Positions 33,698 to 41,908 of a stretch of DNA of 64,000 bases are shown here, in pieces. Source of the DNA: Legionella geestiana (lineage in GTDB: Bacteria > Pseudomonadota > Gammaproteobacteria > Legionellales > Legionellaceae); the NCBI RefSeq assembly GCF_004571195.1, contig NZ_CP038271.1, positions 2,475,001-2,539,000 on the forward strand, read 5' to 3'. Below the pieces are notes generated by a model, which had not been told where the DNA came from, searched no databases, and saw only the letters and a program-made list of their open reading frames with translations. Positions within the stretch are counted from its first letter, which is position 1; each line of letters begins with the position of its first letter. The translations under genes and the position numbers were made by a program.

Positions 33698-34529
33698 GCG
33701 AAATCAAGTCTGCTGTTCTCACTTCACATAAGGCGGTGACTGCCGCCAAATCAAGAGTGAAGCCCCCAACGCCGCTGGTCGAGGCGACTGCGTGGGGCAA
33801 CTCTCCTCGGAATATGGCACAATCAGTACCCAGCCCCCGGGTGCCGCGGTCCCAATTCAGCCATGAGCGAGTAACCCAATTATAAAACCTTAAAGACCGT
33901 GGCAAGACATTGTCGGTAAAACCTGGCACCGAAGCAAATTTGCGGGTCGGATGGCAATATTCGTGGCGAACATGTGCCGGCAAATCCCGCTGTGCCCCGC
34001 CCACGATGTTACACCAATGCGCCCTTCTATGCGGCCAATCCCAGGCCTCAAAATTATCAACATAGGTTTGAAGCGCCGTAATGAGCGGCTGAAAACTAAA
34101 GTGCTCTTTTTGCGCTTCAGCTTGCTCTAACAAGCCTTTTCTTATCTCCTCACCTTGTTCGTTTTGAGGAAGACAATCCAGCATCATAGTGTACATCTGG
34201 TTATCCATTGCCCACACGGCATATTGAAAAACCGATTTGTCTTTGAATATTTCTTTAGTCCATGGGTCTGTGAAATTGGTTTTTCTCAAAAGTAATTGGG
34301 GGTATTGTTTTAAAATTCGTTCCGCTTTGTGTTGCTCGCCACTTAAAACGACAGTCAATAATATTGGGAACAGACGATCACTTAGGGTATAGCTATCATG
34401 AAATAATCGACAGGTTAGAACAAATTGACTTCGTGTTTGCTCATTAGGTAATAGACCTGCGATTTTATGGAGAATTTCTGCGGGGAGTTGATCGATAGTT
34501 TGCTTCAAATCCTCTTCTGTTGCAGACAT
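33609..34529 (-). CDS. F-box protein, candidate host-ubiquitin-pathway effector
   Basis: The 306-residue protein begins with an F-box: IDQLPAEILHKIAGLLPNEQ then SQFVLTCRLFHDSY (about residues 11-46). The LPxEIL-x3-A/F-x-L pattern and the later cysteine-leucine helix are the Skp1-binding core. The middle portion has ankyrin-like helical pairs (DKSVFQYAVWAMDNQMYTMM). F-box proteins are eukaryotic SCF ligase subunits; in Legionella they are secreted effectors. ATG 34529 was chosen; an upstream open frame to 34649 is AT-rich and lacks an F-box family start. Its 3' end lies antisense to the RT remnant. No signal peptide, as expected for a type IV effector. Confidence 0.7.
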   Translation of the reverse strand: MSATEEDLKQTIDQLPAEILHKIAGLLPNEQTRSQFVLTCRLFHDSYTLSDRLFPILLTVVLSGEQHKAERILKQYPQLLLRKTNFTDPWTKEIFKDKSVFQYAVWAMDNQMYTMMLDCLPQNEQGEEIRKGLLEQAEAQKEHFSFQPLITALQTYVDNFEAWDWPHRRAHWCNIVGGAQRDLPAHVRHEYCHPTRKFASVPGFTDNVLPRSLRFYNWVTRSWLNWDRGTRGLGTDCAIFRGELPHAVASTSGVGGFTLDLAAVTALCEVRTADLISLRQRLQDPIQMAPIQKLDDASWAPTCVIS

Positions 34530-34836
34530 GATTTGATTCCGAAAATATTTTTGGTCTTTTGTTGTACACTCAATGGCGGGGCAAGGCAAATTATTTGATA
34601 TTTTTTTATCATTAAGACGAAAATATATAACGTAGGATTTTCGCAACACATGACATAACCCAGGTCTGTCTGAAATAAACAGAGCGTCGTGAATATTTTA
34701 CTCAAAATGATATGCAGGAAGTCAATTAAAATTTAAGCGAACGATGGGTTGAAAGATAAAAGCCGCTTTTTTAGGCCTCGCTTCAACGATGACGTGCAAC
34801 TTTAACTCTCTCATCAGGTTTCATATTCTGGTTTTA

Positions 34837-35010
34837 AGCCCGGATGGCTATCACTTCGAAGGCGTTCATAATCCCTGTGTATTTCAGCATGTAATCAGTA
34901 GCAGGCTGTAAGGATTTTCTCATGCCGCTCAGCGTCAGCCACATCATTGTGAACTCGTGATTCAGCAGGTGCTTCAAGGCATGGACTGGGATATCGAGGC
35001 CAGAAAGAGG
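34837..35010 (-). pseudogene. Possible gene fragment in a 370-bp gap
   Basis: Within the stretch 34730-35105 a minus-strand frame reads LSGLDIPVHALKHLLNHEFT followed by MMWLTLSGMRKSLQPATDYM and ends EVIAIRA before a stop. It looks protein-like but has no start or ribosome site. I do not recognise it. The rest of the gap contains only an AT-rich leader for the U-box gene. Confidence 0.3.
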
Positions 35011-35105
35011 ATTTTACCGTATTTTTTACGGTAATTTTTGAGGAAAAACCCGGCTATAGTGCGCATATTATCACTTTCAAGAAATGTTAAGAGGAACACG
35101 TTGTA

Positions 35106-37016
35106 ATGAAAACCCTGGCTAGTGTTGCGGCGGGTGAGAAGCTCAGTCATCGTGGTGATTTGAGGATTGCTGGTAATGTCGGCAGCTCTGCAAGCATTGA
35201 GGTTGCAGAAGGCATGCTCATCATTGAGGGCAACGTAGGTGAGGGTGCCAGAATAACGGTTACATTGTCAGAAACATTAAGACATTCATTTTCCACAACG
35301 GGCGTAATGCATTCAGGCGCGGCTGGCAGCACGGAGCCACGCGTTCGAGGGGGTATACAGGGTATGCGTTCTGTGGGTGGAAAATTGGTTTTTATCGGAC
35401 CTAAAATACGCTCCTCTCTCAAACTGGATGGCTGGCATATCGGAGATGTTACTGTGGATAATCGTATTTCCACAGATGGAGCGCTTAAATGCATCTCGCC
35501 AGAAAAGTTTTTGATTACAGCCGCTTCTTCCGTTTTAAAGAGTTCTTCAAGAGGCGTTGCCACTGCTTCGTCTGCCTCTTCCTCCTCACCTGAACCCGCG
35601 ATGGTTACAGCAAAGATTGATGGAAAAATTTACACTGGCGCCAACATATGGATTAATGGCTCAATGGTGTCTACAAAAGGCATGCCGACTCCCGGGGATA
35701 TATCTTCTGCCAGACCTTCAGAAGCAAAGCCGCAATCGCTTCCCAAACTTCAGATTCATGGGGGCATCGAAAATCAAGTGAGTATTTTTTCCGATGCTGC
35801 CATTGAAGTCAATGCAATCGGGGAGGGGTGCTCCATAGTCAGCATCTGTCAGGGTATTACAGCAACAACTGTAGGAAAAGCCACAAGATTGAGTGCCGAT
35901 GGAGCGATTACCGTCACTGTTGTAGAAAAAAATTGCACGTTAACAAGCCATAAAGAAGGCGTACAGTTTGACAGACTGGCAAACCTGGTAATCGTGCATG
36001 CCAGAAATGCAATTGAGTGTGGTGATGTTGGTGATAATTGTGTGCTCACCAGTCATGAATACGGTTTGACGGCTGGAAACCTCGGCAGCGGGGTGGAGGT
36101 CTATGTCAAAGGTGCCATTAAAGTGAGGGATGTTGGTGCTGGTTCGCATTTTGAAAGTGAAGAATACGGGTTATCGGCTGGTAACGTAGCGGATAATGTC
36201 GTAATACTCGTGAGAGGCGAGATAAACATCGCCCGTGCTGGCAGTAGGTGTAATATATTGTCTACGGAGTATGGCATAAGTATCGATGGTGATGCAGGCG
36301 AGCATAACCATCTCGTTTGCCGAGATGCGATTTTGGTCGGCAATCTCGGTGATAACAGCCTCTTACGAAATGAGCATGGCAAAATCGAGGTGAGGGGCAG
36401 GACAGGAAAGCGCTGCATTATTGAGGCGCATGATGCGGTTCGTTTGAATGATGTTGATGATGAGACAAAAATCGTGTCGGCGCATGATGCAGTGACAGCC
36501 TCGAAATTAGGACATCGCGTTACCATAAGAGCGATATCCGATATTGAAGTCAGCAGTTTTTCTCAGTCGCCAGATACCTGTGTGTTGATAAGTGAGTGCG
36601 GAAAGGTAAGAAGACCAGCATCAGAAGATATCCTCGCTCCAGACGTCCCAAAAGGATGCGTTTCGAGCGCGAGGCAGTCGTCATTATCATTTTTTGGTTC
36701 ATCTGCAGCCGCATCGTCAAGCTCAACGGCTTCGCCATCCTTAAGCATGGAACCTCCTGAATCTCTTTGTTGTCCAATTACTCATGAGCTTATGAATGAC
36801 CCGGTTATTTGTAGTCTGGATTTCAGGACTTACGACCGTGAGCTTGTAACCAGGTGGTTGAAGAAACATCGGAGAACACCGTTTAACGTTGACATGAAGC
36901 CAGAGCAACAAGTGGATGACATTCTTTTTCCAAACCTGGCCATCAAAGCGATTATTGATGCGTATAAAGCCTTCCTGGCAAACCCAGATGCTGCGAGTTT
37001 TTATTCATGTTCCTGA
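35106..37016 (+). CDS. Beta-repeat (bactofilin-like) protein with C-terminal U-box
   Basis: The 636-residue protein has three parts. Residues 1-545 are repeated beta-strand units of about 20-30 residues (GDVGDNCVLTSHEYGLTAGN, then GNLGSGVEVYVKGAIKVRDV, and so on), resembling bactofilin/DUF342 beta-helices, broken by poly-Ser/Ala linkers near 150 and 530. Residues about 549-620 are a U-box: LCCPITHELMNDPVICSLDF then TYDRELVTRWLKKH, the E2-binding fold of ubiquitin ligases. No signal peptide is present. U-box proteins are eukaryotic; Legionella effectors LubX and GobX carry them. I infer an E3-ligase effector whose beta-helix polymerises or binds a target. GAGGAACACG lies upstream of the ATG. 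Confidence 0.8.
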   Translation: MKTLASVAAGEKLSHRGDLRIAGNVGSSASIEVAEGMLIIEGNVGEGARITVTLSETLRHSFSTTGVMHSGAAGSTEPRVRGGIQGMRSVGGKLVFIGPKIRSSLKLDGWHIGDVTVDNRISTDGALKCISPEKFLITAASSVLKSSSRGVATASSASSSSPEPAMVTAKIDGKIYTGANIWINGSMVSTKGMPTPGDISSARPSEAKPQSLPKLQIHGGIENQVSIFSDAAIEVNAIGEGCSIVSICQGITATTVGKATRLSADGAITVTVVEKNCTLTSHKEGVQFDRLANLVIVHARNAIECGDVGDNCVLTSHEYGLTAGNLGSGVEVYVKGAIKVRDVGAGSHFESEEYGLSAGNVADNVVILVRGEINIARAGSRCNILSTEYGISIDGDAGEHNHLVCRDAILVGNLGDNSLLRNEHGKIEVRGRTGKRCIIEAHDAVRLNDVDDETKIVSAHDAVTASKLGHRVTIRAISDIEVSSFSQSPDTCVLISECGKVRRPASEDILAPDVPKGCVSSARQSSLSFFGSSAAASSSSTASPSLSMEPPESLCCPITHELMNDPVICSLDFRTYDRELVTRWLKKHRRTPFNVDMKPEQQVDDILFPNLAIKAIIDAYKAFLANPDAASFYSCS

Positions 37017-37128
37017 CAATTTGCTAGAATACACATACAAAGGTGCAGCTATCTTGCCTTGAAGCAAGGATTGAGTAACGCAGACATTCAGGTAATTTAA
37101 TCGTGTGCAATAAGGAAAGGGAATTCTT

Positions 37129-37971
37129 TTGAACTATAAAATTACCGGCATCCGCAAGGAAGAAATGCCTCTGGTCATTGAGTGGGCGAAACGGGAAGGA
37201 TGGAACCCGGGGCTTAATGATGCAAACTGTTTTTATCAGGCCGACCGCAATGGATTTTTTGCCGGCAGGCTGGATGAGAAGATTATAGCTGTCGGTTCGG
37301 CGGTCGTTTATGACGACACCTTTGCCTTTTGTGGCCTGTACATTGTTGATGCGCCATACCGAGGGCAGGGCTATGGCCTGCCGTTGACGATGGCGCGCCT
37401 CGCGTATGCCGGAGAGCGCAACGTTGGTCTTGATGGCGTTATCTCCATGCTTACGACCTATGCCAAACTCGGTTATCAGATTGCTTATAATAATTCGCGC
37501 TGGTGTGGAAAACATTTTCCTGAATTATGTGCAGCGAATCCACACATCGTTCCATTATCCCTGACCGATTTTGCGCTACTCAATGAGTATGACCGTCTTC
37601 ACTTTCCAGCAAGGCGGGACGCTTTTTTAACACACTGGATTAACCAGCCAGGCGGAACAAGCCTTGGCTATGTATCAGAAGGTAAATTGCAAGGTTATGG
37701 TGTGTTAAGACCCTGCTATGAAGGCTTTAAAATCGGGCCACTTTTTGCAGATACGCCAGACATTGCAGACGCGCTTTTTCTTCATTTGGCAGCCTGCGCG
37801 AGGGGGCAGACAGTCGCCCTTGATTTGCCCGAAATCAATCCGCATGCGCTGGCGATGTCAAAGCGTTATCACATGGAAAAAGTATTTACCACGGCGCGGA
37901 TGTATCTGAAATATGTTCCAGAGGTGCGTATGAACGGCATTTATGGAATTACATCGTTCGAATTGGGGTGA
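37129..37971 (+). CDS. GNAT-family N-acetyltransferase, two-domain
   Basis: The 280-residue protein opens with a GNAT domain; the acetyl-CoA loop is in IVDAPYRGQGYGLPLTMARL (RGQGYG, the Q/RxxGxG/A motif). A second region from about 160 to 270 (GYGVLRPCYEGFKIGPLFAD, ALFLHLAACARGQTVALDLP) matches the C-terminal acetyltransferase-18-like domain found with it. Start is TTG at 37129, behind AAGGAAAGGG; no nearby ATG fits. Such tandem GNATs acetylate small molecules or amino groups; the substrate is unknown. It is monocistronic and not obviously linked to the effector genes around it. Confidence 0.85.
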   Translation: MNYKITGIRKEEMPLVIEWAKREGWNPGLNDANCFYQADRNGFFAGRLDEKIIAVGSAVVYDDTFAFCGLYIVDAPYRGQGYGLPLTMARLAYAGERNVGLDGVISMLTTYAKLGYQIAYNNSRWCGKHFPELCAANPHIVPLSLTDFALLNEYDRLHFPARRDAFLTHWINQPGGTSLGYVSEGKLQGYGVLRPCYEGFKIGPLFADTPDIADALFLHLAACARGQTVALDLPEINPHALAMSKRYHMEKVFTTARMYLKYVPEVRMNGIYGITSFELG

Positions 37972-38057
37972 CCTGAAAAAGCTATTATGGTTAACCGACA
38001 TCGATAATACTGGCAGATAACCCGTTAATGATTGCCTGCCAGTCTTACTCATCCTTA

Positions 38058-38396
38058 TCAAATTTCCTTGAGTATAAAGGTATTTGGCGAAAAGGTTGAG
38101 CTCTCTACCGAAAATTGCAGTTTACCACCTTCTCCTTCACACATTAACCTGTTGGCATATCCCGATTTTTGTGGTGTGCCATCAGCGTTCATTGGCCAAA
38201 AATTACTGTAAATCCACCAGTTATTATTCGCGCCACTATGTCCCTGGCCAATCACAACGTTATCGCATACGTATTGGTCAACGTCATCATACACATACAA
38301 TTTGCCAATAAAAGCAAAATTCAGTTCTTCAGGCGCACGGGCAAGGCTGCCGCCGGCAACTGTCGCGCACACAGTTTCTTCGTTATCCCCGTTCAT
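38058..38396 (-). CDS. Hypothetical protein, start uncertain
   Basis: The C-terminal 113 residues are convincingly protein-like: ETVCATVAGGSLARAPEELN, then KLYVYDDVDQYVCDNVVIGQ and NNNWWIYSNFWPMNADGTPQ, ending FILKEI. Four Cys suggest an exported or periplasmic protein. The frame is open upstream to 38834 but that part runs antisense through the kinase-like gene and is not credible. The ATG at 38396 lacks a ribosome site; a TTG about 90 bp upstream is an alternative. A signal peptide may have been lost. I do not recognise the family. Confidence 0.45.
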   Translation of the reverse strand: MNGDNEETVCATVAGGSLARAPEELNFAFIGKLYVYDDVDQYVCDNVVIGQGHSGANNNWWIYSNFWPMNADGTPQKSGYANRLMCEGEGGKLQFSVESSTFSPNTFILKEI

Positions 38397-38555
38397 AATG
38401 GTTTTTTGTTGTACTTTTATATGCTTTAAAAAAACATGGATACGCTCTCGAAGCTCTACCAACGGCCAATTACAGGCTAAGTTGTCCTTATTATGAGCAT
38501 ATGGTATATTTGCGTTTATTTTTGAGCAGACTGCAGCATAAATAAGGAATTCTCT

Positions 38556-41297
38556 ATGTATGAATTTAACAAGCGGGCATATTTTGATACGCTGGCTGAA
38601 GCCAAAATGGCCTTGCTGGCAAAGGCCGCAGACGCGCCTTTTGCAGAAGCCGAAAAAGAGTCTCTTATCGAGGCACTCAAAATAGCTCTGGAACAGCATG
38701 ATGACAAGGAAAAATTGCTGGCAACCATCCAGGAGACTCAGAATGCCGCTCTCCTGCAATGGATGCAGCCTACTATGGACATTGTTAAGCACTCCGTTTT
38801 TGGCATATTGCCATTTGAGCGAATTAATGAACATCCGCTTATAGGTGGATATGAAACATTCATCAGTGCAAATCTCTTTTTAAATCCTACCGACAGGATG
38901 GTTGAAGTCCGCAATAAGGTCAGTGCAGTTTTGCTGGCAACGCTTGAATATTATCAGGCTCATCAGTTCAGGATGGGGGGTGGCGATAACGCTAATTATG
39001 AGTCGCGATTCCATAAATTCGCATTTTGTGTGATTTTCGAACTTAGCAAATCGACCTATCCAGGTCTATTTGTATTGGCTGATGTCAATAATGGCCTGCC
39101 GGAGTTTGAAAAAATTTCTCCTGAGGCTGAATCTTTAAGCCCGAATCAAGTCAATTATATCATCAACTTAACCATTAACCGGTTAAAATCACCGGATACG
39201 AGACATTATGAAGTTATGGCAATTCATATTCTCTTTGCCCACTGCCTTCTAAAAAAGGTGCCGATGATAGTGCATGACGATACTGTTCATGAAAGCGACA
39301 ATCCTGTATTTATCAAAATACTTCAGGAATATAATCACGATAACCCTCCTGTAGACATGGCTGGATTTTTTAATCTTTTGCGCGTACCTGGTGACAGTGG
39401 TGATAAATGCCGAAGCTTTGTCAGTGATGCCATGATGTATAAAAAAGATTTTTACTGGTTTGAGCCAGAACGTGGCAGGGGAAAACCGGAACCGGATACA
39501 AAGACCATAACGACTACTTTAGGTGTTATGCGCAGTAAGAATGTAGCAATGCGGGTGCACTTGCCGCAACTGGAGTTTCATCCTGCCTGGGTGGACTGGA
39601 CACAATGCCCGGTTTTGTATTCCACTTCAGAATTTGTAGCAGCTTTTATGCGGCATGAAACCCCGTTTATATCGAGCTATTCAGGGACTGTTTCATTGGG
39701 GTTTAACCTTATGATAGCGACCAATGCGCTAAAAACCCTTGACGAACAACAAATTTACTTTACCAGTTTGGCCGGATACATCGCAGGAAGCGGATTTCAC
39801 AGCCTGCATGAAATAATTGCACCCACTGCTTTTTTAACGCATTTATTTTCGCAAGAAGTTTATCCCATTGATAAAATGACATCCATTCAGGAGTATAAAG
39901 CGCCGCACTATTACAATTATTTTCATCACATGATGAGGATTGACCCCCAGTTTGCAGCGCTGCGCTCAGATGCGTGGGAAAGGTATCTTAACTGGTATCG
40001 CGCGGTTTATATTCCCAACGCTAAAAATACGTCCTTGGAAGAAATAATCAACACACTCATTGCACCTTGTTTGAGCAATAATGACCCCGAAAAAATTTCA
40101 CATTTGCGCGCGTTTTTTGCTCTTCCACTGGAGCCGGAATTTTTTGCAACCTTTGATCGGTTGGTGGCAAAAATTTATTATCGTCATACATTCAAACTAC
40201 TTCCGTTATTTCAGGCTTTTTATGAAGAGCAAAATCCTGCCAGAGCGTCCTCATCTTCTGCCGCCTCGTCCTCGGTATCCCATGGCCGCGATAATTTACC
40301 GGCAATAACGGGCTACCAGCGTGCGCTTGAATTGATCAATAGACATTTGATGATTGATGCAAAACTTAATAGTCTTTTTAATACGTATAAACACTTTCGT
40401 TTTGTATATGTGGAGGGGAATATACACCTGTTATCTCAGGTTTACACAGGCCGTTATTGTTCCTCCAGCATCCCGTTGCATCAACAATCTGTAAAAATTA
40501 TGGAAGCCATGCAAACGGCAGGAATCTCTCAGAGTGTCATCGATGAGATAATTAACAGGGTTGAAAAATTAGATGAAAATGCAATTCTGACAATTACAGA
40601 AAAATGCATTGTAGAACCTTTTATCGAAAGTCTTTTGGCGAAGGATTTTTCCGAAGCGTATCGTTTTGACTGGGAGGATTTTGTTGAAGAAATAACCAGT
40701 TCCGATTCAATTGAAGTGTTAAAGAATGACGATGACAGGCAACACCTCATATATCTTGATGAAAATACTGATACCGTACATAAAATAAAGACGTTAAAAA
40801 TGAATGTATGTAAAGAATTGCAAGTAGCTGCCAAAGAGGAAAATCTCTTTTATCGCATAAATAAAAGGACGCTTACAGTGAAAGCCAGCATGCATTATAT
40901 CGAAATTATCATGCCCTTCCTGGGGGAGCCTTTAAGTGAGTTAACGGAATTGCATGGAACAGAGCAGTGGCAGGTCATTAAACAGCAGGCCATTAAGCTG
41001 GTGGAGTCTTTGCATCAATTGAGATATGTGCATGGCGATATTAGCCTCGATAACTTTGTGCTTGGCAAAGATGGTAAACTGTTTTTAATTGATTTTGAGA
41101 CTGCAAGAAAAATAAAACCCTCAAATACAGAAGCAGTCAGGCTTAAGTTGTTTTCAATGGATTTAAGAAAACATGGTGTCAACCCGGAACACTATACCCC
41201 AGCTGCCGAGTTACACATGGTGAATGAGGTATTTAAAGAGGTGTGCAACGAGCCTTGTATGTCTGACAACAGTGCGGACTGCAGCTTTAATCCCTGA
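38556..41297 (+). CDS. Large protein with C-terminal protein-kinase-like domain, candidate effector
   Basis: The 913-residue protein has a 700-residue N-terminal region of unknown fold, with a poly-Ser/Ala linker (ARASSSSAASSSVSHG, about 565-580). The C-terminal 170 residues look like a protein kinase: catalytic loop YVHGDISLDNFVL (His826, Asp828, Asn833) and metal loop LIDFETARKI (Asp846, the DFG equivalent being DFE). The lysine is probably in TVHKIKTLKM near 746. The kinase is compact and the end of the C-lobe seems short. AAGGAATTCTCT precedes the ATG. No signal peptide is seen. Legionella secretes several kinases (LegK group); this would be a divergent one. The N-terminal part is unrecognised. 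Confidence 0.65.
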   Translation: MYEFNKRAYFDTLAEAKMALLAKAADAPFAEAEKESLIEALKIALEQHDDKEKLLATIQETQNAALLQWMQPTMDIVKHSVFGILPFERINEHPLIGGYETFISANLFLNPTDRMVEVRNKVSAVLLATLEYYQAHQFRMGGGDNANYESRFHKFAFCVIFELSKSTYPGLFVLADVNNGLPEFEKISPEAESLSPNQVNYIINLTINRLKSPDTRHYEVMAIHILFAHCLLKKVPMIVHDDTVHESDNPVFIKILQEYNHDNPPVDMAGFFNLLRVPGDSGDKCRSFVSDAMMYKKDFYWFEPERGRGKPEPDTKTITTTLGVMRSKNVAMRVHLPQLEFHPAWVDWTQCPVLYSTSEFVAAFMRHETPFISSYSGTVSLGFNLMIATNALKTLDEQQIYFTSLAGYIAGSGFHSLHEIIAPTAFLTHLFSQEVYPIDKMTSIQEYKAPHYYNYFHHMMRIDPQFAALRSDAWERYLNWYRAVYIPNAKNTSLEEIINTLIAPCLSNNDPEKISHLRAFFALPLEPEFFATFDRLVAKIYYRHTFKLLPLFQAFYEEQNPARASSSSAASSSVSHGRDNLPAITGYQRALELINRHLMIDAKLNSLFNTYKHFRFVYVEGNIHLLSQVYTGRYCSSSIPLHQQSVKIMEAMQTAGISQSVIDEIINRVEKLDENAILTITEKCIVEPFIESLLAKDFSEAYRFDWEDFVEEITSSDSIEVLKNDDDRQHLIYLDENTDTVHKIKTLKMNVCKELQVAAKEENLFYRINKRTLTVKASMHYIEIIMPFLGEPLSELTELHGTEQWQVIKQQAIKLVESLHQLRYVHGDISLDNFVLGKDGKLFLIDFETARKIKPSNTEAVRLKLFSMDLRKHGVNPEHYTPAAELHMVNEVFKEVCNEPCMSDNSADCSFNP

Positions 41298-41305
41298 TAG
41301 CGTTA

Positions 41306-41908
41306 TCAGGCTGTACGGTTCGCCTGCTGCAGGGTATAAAACTGCATCAGGCGAATAACAGCCGTTAAGGCTACCAATCCGACAAACAGGCAGGCCAGAA
41401 TGCTAAAAGCATGCGGCCAGAGAATCATGGCGATGAAAAATAAAAAGGCTTCGGCGCGCTCCATGAGGCCCGGGCTATAGTGGAAGCTTTTCTGGGACTC
41501 ATTGGCGCTGAAAATACCCACCACAAGAAAGCTTGTAATACATAAGAGCATGCTGCCAAGCATCAGCAAGGACCACAATCCTCGAGAGTGAGGTTCCACA
41601 GTCCACAGCGCAAAAACAACCACCCATTCAACCAGCCGGTCAGTCATGATGTCTAATACTGAACCCCAATCAGAAGGGCTGTGATTTAAACGCGCCAGTG
41701 TGCCGTCCAGCGTGTCACAAAATCCTGATAATAAGAGAAAAGTAATGGCAAGATACGGCATGTTAACTATTATGGCAGGCAAAACCAGAATGCCCAGTAC
41801 GCCTGATAGAAGGGTGACCTGATTGGGGGTCATTTTTAGTCCCATACGTCTGGCCACAGGATTGACCAAGAGCTTTTGATAGTGATGTCGAAAGTATGCT
41901 TCTATCAT
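41306..41908 (-). CDS. CDP-alcohol phosphatidyltransferase-family membrane enzyme
   Basis: The 200-residue integral membrane protein has the family signature D-G-x2-A-R-x8-G-x3-D-x3-D: in DTLDGTLARLNHSPSDWG followed by SVLDIMTDR. These residues bind the CDP moiety and metal. Four to six membrane helices are visible. It would join CDP-diacylglycerol or a CDP-alcohol with an alcohol, as in phospholipid synthesis. Its ATG at 41908 overlaps the upstream stop by 4 bp (ATGA), so it is translationally coupled to the VTT/reductase fusion. The exact alcohol substrate cannot be told. Confidence 0.87.
   Translation of the reverse strand: MIEAYFRHHYQKLLVNPVARRMGLKMTPNQVTLLSGVLGILVLPAIIVNMPYLAITFLLLSGFCDTLDGTLARLNHSPSDWGSVLDIMTDRLVEWVVVFALWTVEPHSRGLWSLLMLGSMLLCITSFLVVGIFSANESQKSFHYSPGLMERAEAFLFFIAMILWPHAFSILACLFVGLVALTAVIRLMQFYTLQQANRTA

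Noticed and set aside
38397-38834. Long 5' extension of the minus-strand ORF ending at 38058
   Set aside because: It runs antisense through the start of the kinase-like gene, has no ribosome site and reads as low-quality protein; only the C-terminal part was kept.
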